Part shown: positions 7,801 through 15,470 of the stretch, one piece after another | Layout: each line of letters opens with the position of its first letter | Numbering within the stretch: the first letter of the stretch is position 1 | Origin: Chloroflexota bacterium | GTDB lineage: Bacteria > Chloroflexota > Anaerolineae > Anaerolineales > E44-bin32 | Assembly (NCBI GenBank): GCA_022561215.1 | Contig: JADFRQ010000034.1 | Coordinates: 1-33,313 of the forward strand | DNA: 33,313 bases | Reading direction: 5' to 3' | The notes under the pieces: generated by a model | Seen by the model: only the letters and a program-made list of their open reading frames with translations | Told to the model about the DNA's origin: nothing | Databases searched by the model: none | Translations under genes and position numbers: made by a program

Positions 7801-7829
7801 ATTATAGAACAAGCGTTCTGTGTTGTCAA
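7801..7829 (-). promoter_or_regulatory. Consensus sigma-70 promoter TTGACA-N17-TATAAT
   Basis: On the minus strand the -35 TTGACA lies at 7829-7824 and the -10 TATAAT at 7806-7801, separated by exactly 17 nt (7807-7823). Both boxes are perfect consensus. The transcription start should fall near 7794, followed by the AGGAGG and the ATG at 7760. A very strong promoter of this kind usually needs a repressor, which fits the operator in its spacer. Confidence 0.88.
7807..7818 (-). promoter_or_regulatory. LexA/DinR-like operator, in the promoter spacer
   Basis: GAACAAGCGTTC on the plus strand again fits GAACRNRYGTTY. It lies wholly between the -35 and -10 boxes, where a bound repressor would block RNA polymerase. 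With flanks, both boxes share AGAACA-NN-CGTTCTGT. Confidence 0.62.
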
Positions 7830-7909
7830 GCAGGGATCATATGTGGCGGCAGTTGATAAGCATGGGCGTATAACATCTTACTTTCAAAAGCGCAATTGAA
7901 TGGCAAACT

Positions 7910-8983
7910 ATGCCTATGGTTGCCTCGAAAAACGGTGTGTTGATGATTGCATTTGGCATTATATTGGCCAGTTGCGCTCCAGTGGCTATCGAAACGGATG
8001 GCGCAGCATCATCCGATTCCAAACCGCGCGCGAGCGACGAGAATGACTATCGGATCATTACGTTGCTCCCCAAAGATGCCATTCCCTCCATTGACAATCC
8101 CAAATTCTATTCGGCATCTGAAGCCGACGATGAGTATGCCCCGGATGAGATGGTACTCGGCGTGGTGTTTGATGGAGAGGCGCGTGCCTATTCCGTCAAT
8201 ATGTTATCTAGCCATGAGATCGTCAATGACAATATCGCCGGACGCCCAATAGCTGTAACTTGGTGACCGCTTTGTTTTACGGGGATCGTGTATTCCCGCG
8301 AAGTTGCCGGCCAAGTTTTAGAATTTGGAGTGAGCGGTAAGTTGATCATGAATGTGATGGTGATGTATGATCGCCAGACCAATTCGCTATGGAGCCAGCT
8401 TCTGGGAAGAGCTGTTGAAGGGAGCTTGGTTGGCGAGGAATTGGAATTCCTGCCTTCGTGGCAAACAACGTGGCAGGATTGGAAAACTCGCTATCCCGAG
8501 ACCAAGGTGTTGGTGAAAGGATACCGCGGACTGCGTGATCCCTATCTCAGTTATTATTCCTCAGGGCAAGCTGGAGTGATCGGGGAGACGAGGCGCGACA
8601 ATCGCCTAAATACGAAGGACTTTATCATCGGTGTCGCGGTAGGTGATTTGGCGGTGGTATACCCGTTTCGAACGCTGAATGATCAACCAGTAATCAATGA
8701 CCTCATCGGAGACCAGCCGGTTCTGGTCGTCTTCGATGCGCAGAACGCTAGTGGCGTCGTTTTCGACAGAGAAGTTGATGGGCAGATACTTTACTTTGAA
8801 GCGGTGGGGGAATTGCAGATTCGCGATGATCAGAGTGGATCGATATGGGATGGATTGACCGGAACAGGCATAAGTGGTGATTACGCGGGTGCGCAGTTGA
8901 AGCGCCTCAAAAGCACCACGGCATTCTGGTTTGGTTGGAAGGACTTCTACCCCGAAAGCAGAGTTTTCGGCCAAGAAAGTTAA
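7910..8983 (+). CDS. DUF3179 lipoprotein with in-frame TGA: candidate selenoprotein (Sec119)
   Basis: The frame runs from ATG 7910 to TAA 8981-8983 (357 residues), broken only by TGA at 8264-8266. Before it the protein reads ARAYSVNMLSSHEIVND and GRPIAVTW. After it, in the same frame, comes PLCFTGIVYSREVAGQ, then FGVSGKLIMNVMVMYDR. In DUF3179 proteins this junction is TWCPLC or TYCPLC, so TGA replaces the first Cys of a CxxC and would give U119-P-L-C122. The following 239 codons have no other stop and hold both halves of the domain to FWFGWKDFYPESRVFG. A SECIS-like hairpin lies at 8280-8298. An N-terminal lipobox (LASC, Cys22) predicts a surface lipoprotein. The function of DUF3179 is unknown to me. 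The alternative is a single nonsense change from TGC/TGT, or a base-call error. The ribosome binding site is weak. Confidence 0.72.
8280..8298 (+). promoter_or_regulatory. SECIS-like hairpin downstream of TGA 8264
   Basis: CGGGGAT (8280-8286) pairs with ATTCCCG (8292-8298): seven base pairs including one G-U, closing the 5-nt loop CGTGT (8287-8291). The apical loop starts 20 nt after the TGA, inside the 16-37 nt range I recall for bacterial SECIS elements, and has G at loop position 2 followed by U. It lies within the coding sequence, as bacterial SECIS elements do. Confidence 0.55.
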
Positions 8984-9002
8984 CCAAGGCGGCAACTAAT
9001 TT

Positions 9003-9260
9003 TAGGCAACAGTTCTTCCACCGGAGAAGCATTGCATCGTTCAAGAAAATTCTTCGCGGCGTATCTGCTTCCCTTGGGCAACATTTCGAATAATGGTAGG
9101 GACTTTCCCAAACGGCAATAGCAGCACAGCAATCGTAGAGCTTTTAAAGATGCTCGCTCATTACGCCATGGATATGGGCAACTGGCCGGTACGCCGAAAA
9201 GTGCGCAGCTATGGCGTGGCGGAGCGTTTATGGGGCATGCCCGCGCACCTCAATCCTTAA
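9003..9260 (+). pseudogene. Possible remnant of a mutator-type (IS256-like) transposase
   Basis: After a TAG at 9003-9005, one plus-strand frame stays open to the TAA at 9258-9260. It contains FRIMVGTFPNGNSSTAIVEL, then LLKMLAHYAMDMGNWPVRRK. The piece VGTFPNGNS resembles the V-(V/G)-T-F-P-(D/N)-G-N-S motif near the C-terminus of IS256-family transposases, where a similar spacing leads to a Trp. There is no upstream catalytic domain, no terminal repeats and no start codon before 9093. This is a weak call; it fills the 280-nt gap between the DUF3179 gene and the glycosyltransferases. Confidence 0.35.
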
Positions 9261-9266
9261 GCGATT

Positions 9267-10553
9267 TTAAAATCCGTTTAAACCGAAGGCAGTTGATAAG
9301 AGAACAAGGAGTTTGTTACGGAGAACACTGTATGAATAATAGCGAACTGCGAGCGCATAATTAAGGGTGCACAACCTATCCTGCAGTTCGGCATCATCCA
9401 GGATACGCAGGGTTTCTTCGACGGTTGATTGAGTGATGTAGTCATTAAATTCGATCACTTTGAATCCTTTGGGCCGAATGTCCGTTGCATAAATGGCATA
9501 GTTGTTAACGACAATAGGCTTGCGATAATAAAGTGCTTCGAGGAATGCATTCCCAAATCCTTCAATCAGCGATGGATAAGTGACCAGGTCGGCATTGGGA
9601 TACGCATCTGAAAGGCTGTATATTTTTTCCCCCTCCGCGCTGGTTCCCCGGTTTTCATCAAATCGTTCGGAAGAAAATATTGTTCGAACCCCCATTTGGT
9701 CAGCGAAATTTTTAACTCTTGCTTCGTATTGATAGCCATCATCCCCGGAAGCGTGCGAGATGACCAGGCGCGCTTTCCTTCCGAGACGGCTGACAAGTTC
9801 AATGGCATGCTCAATTCCTTTGCGCTGCACAACACGTGTTGGCTGCAATATAAAAAGCTCGTCCGCATCGATACCAAGGGATTCTCGCATATCGCTTGAA
9901 TAATCATCGGCCAGCGGTGGGGGGTTCTCAAAGTCCATGACGTTGGGAACGATGGTAGAGCTGACGCCAATACGGCGGGCCAATTGATGACTCGCCGAGG
10001 AATTGATCACCACATGTTGGACGGAGGGAAGATTTGGTGGGACCGCCATATAGATATAATCCCAAATAGAATTTACCAATAAGGGCTTACGTTCCCATGT
10101 GAAATCATGATGATGCGCAATTGTTGGAATAAGTGTCTCGGCAATTAACTCCGTAAGCGCCATGGATAAGGCAATATTGAGTGGAAAGGAGAGCACATTT
10201 TGTGGAATGAGCAGCTCAATATTGAATTCTCCGATGAACGTCCTCAGCTGCTCTTTGAAGAATTTCCTCTTGGCATGAATCCAACGCGTTTGTTCCTCGG
10301 TGCGTTGATGGGAGTCGAAAAAATTAGTATAGTAGTCTCGAATTTCGGGATGCAGAAAGTGGGCCTCCTCGACGACCATGGAAATTTCTGCGGGACGGTC
10401 GGATAGGCCCGAGAAATAAAAGCAGGAATGGCCCATTTCCTGCAAAACATCCGCCCATTTCGAAGTTTCTAATGAAACCCCGTCTGTGCCTTGAAATCGA
10501 AAGGAGATAAATCCGACATTGATGGATCTGGTTAAAGATTTGATCAAAGACAA
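9267..10553 (-). CDS. GT4-type glycosyltransferase (mannosylglucosylglycerate-synthase-like)
   Basis: 428 residues with the two-Rossmann GT-B plan. The N-terminal half has NVGFISFRFQGTDGVSLETS and HHHDFTWER. The C-terminal nucleotide-sugar half has LQPTRVVQRKGIEHAIEL and the EX7E motif EGFGNAFLE. The Q-P-T-R and R-K-G residues are those that usually hold the sugar-nucleotide phosphate. The overall pattern is like GT4 enzymes I recall as annotated for mannosylglucosylglycerate synthesis, but the substrate cannot be read from sequence. The start appears to be TTG at 10553 with only a weak GGA upstream; the conserved core begins at residue 11. It is last in a three-gene glycosyltransferase run, 56 nt after its neighbour. 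Confidence 0.88.
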   Translation of the reverse strand: MSLIKSLTRSINVGFISFRFQGTDGVSLETSKWADVLQEMGHSCFYFSGLSDRPAEISMVVEEAHFLHPEIRDYYTNFFDSHQRTEEQTRWIHAKRKFFKEQLRTFIGEFNIELLIPQNVLSFPLNIALSMALTELIAETLIPTIAHHHDFTWERKPLLVNSIWDYIYMAVPPNLPSVQHVVINSSASHQLARRIGVSSTIVPNVMDFENPPPLADDYSSDMRESLGIDADELFILQPTRVVQRKGIEHAIELVSRLGRKARLVISHASGDDGYQYEARVKNFADQMGVRTIFSSERFDENRGTSAEGEKIYSLSDAYPNADLVTYPSLIEGFGNAFLEALYYRKPIVVNNYAIYATDIRPKGFKVIEFNDYITQSTVEETLRILDDAELQDRLCTLNYALAVRYYSYSVLRNKLLVLLSTAFGLNGF

Positions 10554-10609
10554 ATTCCAATTATTGGATTTTAAATTCTGATCAGCAACTATGATTTATC
10601 AATTGTATA

Positions 10610-11737
10610 TCAATCATCGAAATTTACCTCGTGAAAATAGGATAAAAATTTATTAAACTGGTTCTCCTTATTGAACCGCTCTGTGATCAATCGCCGAGCA
10701 TTGGAACGCATTTCAGTGTATTTCTCTTGATCGGCCCAAATCTCATTAAGGGCATTGGCTAGCTCTGCTGAATCCCCCGGCTCAACCAAATAACCGGTCT
10801 CGCCACGCAGGACAACTTCCGCAACACCTCCGATGTCGGATGCAATTACAGGTACCCCCATTGCCAGGGATTCGAGCAAGACGTTGGGCAGGCCCTCCTT
10901 GTACAGGCTGGGCAGAACGGTGATATCTAATCGCTCAAACACATAGTTGGGTTGGTCGGTAAATGGAAAGAAGGATATATGCTCGGATAAAGCCATGTTT
11001 TTCACCTTCTCCTTTAACATTTCTTCGTCCGGACCATCACCGACGAGCATGAGATGAAGCGTGGGCAATGAGGAGGAGGTGAGTTCCTTGATGGCATCAA
11101 AAAGGACAAGATGTCCTTTGCGAGGTTCGAGAGATCCTATGCTTCCCACTATTGGTGCAGACTGGGTTGCCAATGGATAACGCTTTTCCGCTTCTCGCCT
11201 GGCGCTTTCCGAGCTGCGAAATCTGTGCACATCGGTGCCTAAGTAAATTAATCTGACCAGCTCCTCCGGGATTTTGTAGGTCTCGATTAGATAGCTTCGT
11301 GTGAAATCGGCTATGGCAACAACCGAGGAGCGTATGTTCTCATCGGGGAGATAAAATTCGCGCTGGTAGTCGGGAACGATGGTGCCTGTTTTCGGAATCA
11401 GATGGGTCTTTAAGTTACCCTTTCTTATCACTCGTGCAGCGAATACCGAAGGATGAAATCCAGCACGCGGTGGGTGTACGGTGCACAAAGCAATATCACA
11501 ATCCTCGAGTGCATTTTGCCAAATGTTGCTGTTTTGTTTATCTTCCTTGACAACATCGTCGAAGTTGTAGGTGGCAATAAGTGCACCCGTCCCTCGGGAT
11601 TGATCGACTACCCAGCTGCCCTCTGGGGCCAGCAAAGTCACCTTATGCCCGGCTTCGATGAATGCGCGAACGGCTTCACTCACCCATATCTGCGTGCCAC
11701 CGTGCAAATGTGTGTCCTCGATAAACCCAATATGCAT
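10610..11737 (-). CDS. GT4-family glycosyltransferase
   Basis: 375 residues, classical GT-B glycosyltransferase. The N-terminal acceptor half opens MHIGFIEDTHLHGGTQIWVS. The donor half contains VGSIGSLEPRKGHLVLFDA, LHLMLVGDGPDEEMLKEKV and the EX7E loop KEGLPNVLLESLAMGVPVIA followed by SDIGGVAEVV and GETGYLVEPGD. It presumably transfers an activated sugar to a cell-envelope or small-molecule acceptor in the cytoplasm. ATG 11737 has AAGGGA upstream. It differs in its N-terminal half from the two flanking glycosyltransferases, which resemble each other. Confidence 0.92.
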   Translation of the reverse strand: MHIGFIEDTHLHGGTQIWVSEAVRAFIEAGHKVTLLAPEGSWVVDQSRGTGALIATYNFDDVVKEDKQNSNIWQNALEDCDIALCTVHPPRAGFHPSVFAARVIRKGNLKTHLIPKTGTIVPDYQREFYLPDENIRSSVVAIADFTRSYLIETYKIPEELVRLIYLGTDVHRFRSSESARREAEKRYPLATQSAPIVGSIGSLEPRKGHLVLFDAIKELTSSSLPTLHLMLVGDGPDEEMLKEKVKNMALSEHISFFPFTDQPNYVFERLDITVLPSLYKEGLPNVLLESLAMGVPVIASDIGGVAEVVLRGETGYLVEPGDSAELANALNEIWADQEKYTEMRSNARRLITERFNKENQFNKFLSYFHEVNFDD

Positions 11738-11756
11738 TTTTATCCCTTAAGGGAAA

Positions 11757-11885
11757 TAATCCTGAATAGGCGCTGCGAGCAGCGGCGCAGCTCGCGACGG
11801 GGGTGCAACCAGTGGCGCAGCATGCAGCGGGCTGCAAACAAGGTGGCAGCTCGCGGCGGCGCAGCGCGAGCGTGTTGCGCGGTTC
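11757..11885 (-). repeat. GC-rich short-repeat patch between glycosyltransferase genes
   Basis: About 130 bp of strongly GC-rich sequence with recurring GGCGCAGC and CAGCTCGCG words (for example 11786-11799 and 11850-11858) between two AT-richer genes. The 12-mer CAGCTCGCGACG (11788-11799) recurs at 22063-22074. It looks like a decayed or composite intergenic repeat rather than coding DNA. Confidence 0.45.
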
Positions 11886-11891
11886 TTCATT

Positions 11892-13646
11892 TCAATCAAT
11901 GAGTTTATCGAGTAGGTTTGCCATATCCTTGCGCATGGAATCGCGGCTGTAGCGTGCTTGGACAGCTTTCTTGTTTTGCGCAATCTTGCTTCGATTTGTT
12001 TGTGGGTGCAGAAGAAGCTCAGCAACCTCATCCAAGAATTGTTGACTGAATTCCCCCTCCGGAAACAAAGTATAGTGAATTTGCTGCTCTTGTGGAAGGT
12101 GTTCTCCCACTACTTCCGCGAACACTTTCTCTGGACGATACCGACTGCAAATAATAGGAATTCCCACAGCACCGGCCTCGATGATTGGCAGCCCGCGCCC
12201 TTCCGACTCGCTGGGAAATACGACGGCATCCGCCATCCGGAAGATTTCATCAACTGTGAGCGGATCAAGTTTATTTTTTGCGAAGGAAGGGTGTTCCTGG
12301 TGGCCGACTGAAAAGGACAAAAAGAGCCTCTCGGCTATTTCAGGCGGCAGTGAACGCAACATGCCGTCGTAGCTCTGCAGAATCTGATTAAGATCCGCTT
12401 TGTGCTCCTTGGGGACTGGGCCAGTAATATGCAAGAGCAGTTTGCGCGACGCGTGTTGGTTAAAAACCCTGCCCAATGCGCTTCTATGGATTAGGGCGCC
12501 AATCAATTCCAAATTCCGCCCGATTCTTTTGCGCTGGATGATTCGTGTAGGTTGTAGAAGGATGATGAGATCATCCGATCGCAGATCCAATGAAAGTCCC
12601 GGACCCGCGCCGATGACTCGGGGCGATTGATCTCTCATCCATTGATCGATGTCATCCAGATGATCGCTGATTGGCAAGGGACGCAGGACGTCTTCTCCGT
12701 CTGATAGGATACGTCCCATACGCAGACGAGCGAGATTAATACTGCTTTGATCATATTTCTCGAAGAAGCTATTGCCCACAAATGTCGAAATTTCGAAGAC
12801 CTTTTCTCGATGAAAATGAAATTGATCGGTTAACTTTCGCGATTGCAGTTTATTGATGTTTGCTTGCAACCATCTTTTGCCATTGTAGGGATAAAGCGAT
12901 TGAAATAATGCGAAGAAAGACCTATTCTCCGAATTCATGAAGAAATGGTCTCGAATACCGGGCGCTTCATCCTCTCCCCTCTCGGAAAGCGTTCGTCCTT
13001 CTTCCCAATAAAAATCATGATTAATGTTGAGAACACCCATTCCAAGTATTTCCGAAACCAGGGCAACACTCAGGGTAAAGGAAAAATTCCCTGGATTGGA
13101 AGCGATGTTTACTGGGATTAGCAGCGCAACATTGTGCGCGATCAAGTAGGTGCCTAGCCGATTTGTTATCGAGATTGTTTGCTTGTACATTTCCTTCGCG
13201 AGGCGCGCAGATTCCCTGGAGCTCGGCGGCATCTTTTGTCGGTAGAGGGCTCGAAACCATTTGCCGCCATCCCACTTGTTCCACCCATTGATTCCTTTAA
13301 TAATGAATCTATGCCAGCGCTCTGCAAATAGCGATGAGGCGGCGGGGTAAAAAGCTTCCCCAATCAGGTGAATCGAAAACGCATCGTCCCTCCCGTAATT
13401 ATCTTCAAGCGCGCGCGCATATTTTGAAATTTCAATGGATACGCCGTCAATTCCATACTCGAAGGTAATAAATGCGACATTGCCTGGTGACGGTGGGTGA
13501 TCCTCGGAGGAAGGAGCAGAATCGCCAAATTCGTGATTTCCAGCCTGCAGCAAAACATTCGATAGGTCGTCCCAATCCCCTGGAACGAATGTTTCCATTT
13601 CTCTGATCGATCGATGGAAATGCTCACGTAAATCAGACGTATACAT
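11892..13646 (-). CDS. Large GT4-like glycosyltransferase
   Basis: 584 residues. After about 55 residues of variable N-terminus comes NVAFITFEYGIDGVSIEISK, then NINHDFYWEEGR. The C-terminal donor half has LLQPTRIIQRKRIGRNLELI and the EX7E motif EGRGLPIIE. The order and motifs parallel the 428-residue protein at 9267-10553 (GVS-E-SK, HDF-WE, LQPTR-QRK), so the two are homologous, with this one carrying about 150 extra residues in the middle. It is first in the run of three and probably starts the transcript. ATG 13646 has only AGGCGAAG upstream. The substrate is unknown. Confidence 0.87.
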   Translation of the reverse strand: MYTSDLREHFHRSIREMETFVPGDWDDLSNVLLQAGNHEFGDSAPSSEDHPPSPGNVAFITFEYGIDGVSIEISKYARALEDNYGRDDAFSIHLIGEAFYPAASSLFAERWHRFIIKGINGWNKWDGGKWFRALYRQKMPPSSRESARLAKEMYKQTISITNRLGTYLIAHNVALLIPVNIASNPGNFSFTLSVALVSEILGMGVLNINHDFYWEEGRTLSERGEDEAPGIRDHFFMNSENRSFFALFQSLYPYNGKRWLQANINKLQSRKLTDQFHFHREKVFEISTFVGNSFFEKYDQSSINLARLRMGRILSDGEDVLRPLPISDHLDDIDQWMRDQSPRVIGAGPGLSLDLRSDDLIILLQPTRIIQRKRIGRNLELIGALIHRSALGRVFNQHASRKLLLHITGPVPKEHKADLNQILQSYDGMLRSLPPEIAERLFLSFSVGHQEHPSFAKNKLDPLTVDEIFRMADAVVFPSESEGRGLPIIEAGAVGIPIICSRYRPEKVFAEVVGEHLPQEQQIHYTLFPEGEFSQQFLDEVAELLLHPQTNRSKIAQNKKAVQARYSRDSMRKDMANLLDKLID

Positions 13647-13967
13647 GGAAATCTTCGCCTATCCTTAAGCGTGGACCGTAATGCAAAACCTGCAGGCATC
13701 GAGCGCGCAGACATGGCAAGAACGATCGCGTGGATCAAGCCGAATATTGGGGGTAAATGCCGACCCAATTTCTAGGTGTTTTGACCATTATACATTGGGC
13801 GTTTCTTGCAAGAGACACCCAGCTTTTGCTCGACTGATTTATCCCCGGTTGAAGGTGATCCCCAATTTTTTATTTCAGGTTAACGTGAAGCAAACGCATG
13901 CTCGTTATCCCCACGTGGAGGCATCGTCCGATGGCGGCGTCAATGAATAAATTGGGTCGCGATTCTA
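13647..13967. other. Intergenic, 320 bp, no gene seen
   Basis: This holds the upstream region of the glycosyltransferase run and the end of the convergent-side CPBP gene. A minus-strand TATAAT (13792-13787) could be a -10 for the glycosyltransferases, but no fitting -35 is seen. The open frames here are short and have no recognisable motifs. Confidence 0.4.
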
Positions 13968-14912
13968 CTATGCTGTGGGATTAGGAAGTTGATCGTGTTC
14001 GCCGCGTCCGTGCTCGGAATACGTCCAAATGAGCAGCGCCCCAAAGAGCATTCCCGGCAGGACGATAAACCCGGCTTCCGGTCCAAAACTCCCGCCCGTA
14101 ATCCAATCCGGACCATTAATTGTGTGATGAACGAGACGAAATGAATCGGTGCCGCTTACTGGGAAACCAAATACATTTCCTTCGAAGAAGTTCCAGCCAA
14201 TATGGAGACCAATGGACAGCCAAAGCTGTTTTGTGAGCACCCAGCCGTAGGCGAGAAAGAATCCGGCGAAAATTAATCCGACGGTTGACCGGAAGGAAGT
14301 GAAAGGATTGCCCAGATGCAGTGCGGCGAAAATCAGAGAGGAAAGAAAAATGCCAATGCGGAGATTGCTACCTTCTATCAAATTTTGAAGCTGGTATCCT
14401 CGGCTGAGGAGCTCCTCTTGATAACCGACGGCGATGTAAACGAGAAGCCCGCCCAACAATCCAAGAACAACATCTCCCGATGGCCCTTCCTCCCAGGCGA
14501 ACGATTGAATCTCCAACCATCCGGCTGCCCATTCAACAAGAAAGATCATCCCCATAATGAATCCAGGTATAAGGATGCCCACCGCAAGATCGCGAAGCGA
14601 GTATCTTCCCCAATGGAATCCCAGGGAGGTGAAGGATTTACGATCCAGCCATCTTCGGGCAACTAACGTAGAGAGGGTTATGGAAGGGATGCTGATCAAA
14701 AATGTCAGCAGTACGGCACCCTCTTCAAAAACGCTCTCGGACGACCTGCCTGCAAGGAGCGATCCGGTAACCACCATCGCTCCAAATAACAGCATGAAAA
14801 ATAAGAAGATGACCCCATGCAGGATAAGCCTCCATCCTGCACGGAGGCGTGTTTCACCAGGGGAAAGAAAAATAATCATTGACTTGGATTTGTCCTCTGC
14901 AGGGCTGGCCAT
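13968..14912 (-). CDS. CPBP-family intramembrane metalloprotease
   Basis: 314 residues with about seven to eight hydrophobic segments. The CAAX/Abi motifs are intact: GYQEELLSRGYQLQNL (Glu166, Glu167, Arg171), FAALHLGNP (His199) and GLHIGWNFFEG (His237). These residues form the metal site of glutamic-type intramembrane proteases such as Rce1. Bacterial members are tied to prenyl-protein processing, bacteriocin immunity or unknown substrates, and nothing here narrows it. The start could also be Met12 (14879), which has GAGGAC at a long distance; neither site is convincing. Confidence 0.9.
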   Translation of the reverse strand: MASPAEDKSKSMIIFLSPGETRLRAGWRLILHGVIFLFFMLLFGAMVVTGSLLAGRSSESVFEEGAVLLTFLISIPSITLSTLVARRWLDRKSFTSLGFHWGRYSLRDLAVGILIPGFIMGMIFLVEWAAGWLEIQSFAWEEGPSGDVVLGLLGGLLVYIAVGYQEELLSRGYQLQNLIEGSNLRIGIFLSSLIFAALHLGNPFTSFRSTVGLIFAGFFLAYGWVLTKQLWLSIGLHIGWNFFEGNVFGFPVSGTDSFRLVHHTINGPDWITGGSFGPEAGFIVLPGMLFGALLIWTYSEHGRGEHDQLPNPTA

Positions 14913-15012
14913 TGGATCTTAATTACTGATCCGGTTAAGATGTTGGCCTCTTCCGACCTGCACTTCACGGGGTAACCATTCTTAAAGACCTTCTCTCATC
15001 GCAAATCGGGAG

Positions 15013-15032
15013 GGGCGACTGGCCAGTCGCCC
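15013..15032. repeat. Perfect 20-bp palindrome
   Basis: GGGCGACTGG is followed directly by its complement CCAGTCGCCC, then TTT. It could be an operator or, on the plus strand, the stem of a weak terminator. Confidence 0.6.
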
Positions 15033-15162
15033 TTTCAACTGTTATCACGTATACGAATAGTTGGCAGCGAGCTGTAGCCCGTAGCTTTAGCACGTAAAGT
15101 ATGCAAGCGTCGGGCCCAAGTCCTTAAATCATTTCTCAAGCCGCGAACGGGCGAAGCACACG

Positions 15163-15226
15163 GTTAGCAGGCGAATGTCTGCTAACTTTGGAGATTGGAC
15201 AACCTTCGGTTGTTTTCCCAATCTCC
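15163..15226. repeat. Two adjacent hairpins, one with a UUCG loop
   Basis: GTTAGCAG (15163-15170) pairs with CTGCTAAC (15179-15186). Four nt later, GGAGATTGG-ACAAC (15190-15203) pairs with GTTGT-(4 nt)-CCAATCTCC (15209-15226) around a C-TTCG loop. The stable tetraloop suggests RNA structure on the plus strand. Confidence 0.5.
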
Positions 15227-15470
15227 TGCACAGAGAATTCTCACTCCAATTTTAACCTGCTTGGCCCCGACAACTGACATTAGGCAACCATGCGCAACCG
15301 GCTTTGGATCGGCCCGATAACAGGGAGGTTTAGCCTCCTTGCGGATGAAAATGTCTTTGACAATCTCATGCAGCGATTTGCAACCCTTGCGCGCGCGGAA
15401 ACTCCAACGAGCGAACAGAAAATTAATTCCCGCAACGCAAGAGAAGGGTTCGAGCACGCCTGAGTAGCGA

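Larger units (their letters stand above)
14913..15470. other. Intergenic, 560 bp, with three hairpins
   Basis: No convincing gene. It holds three inverted repeats: a 20-bp perfect palindrome at 15013-15032, an 8-bp stem at 15163-15186 and a UUCG-capped hairpin at 15190-15226. A minus-strand frame that runs through 15182-15577 overlaps the AIM24-like gene and has no recognisable motif. Confidence 0.5.

Noticed and set aside
8264-8266. TGA reassigned to Trp or Gly genome-wide
   Set aside because: Other intact genes in the window (response regulator, padR, DUF429) end at TGA with correct family lengths, so TGA is a normal stop.
8264-8288. Two separate genes, or a frameshift, at the DUF3179 interruption
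   Set aside because: Both parts are in the same frame and together make one continuous domain; the second part has no start with a ribosome binding site (its first GTG lies in the hairpin loop).
13681-13950. Plus-strand 89-codon frame
   Set aside because: No ribosome binding site, no recognisable motif, biased composition; treated as intergenic.
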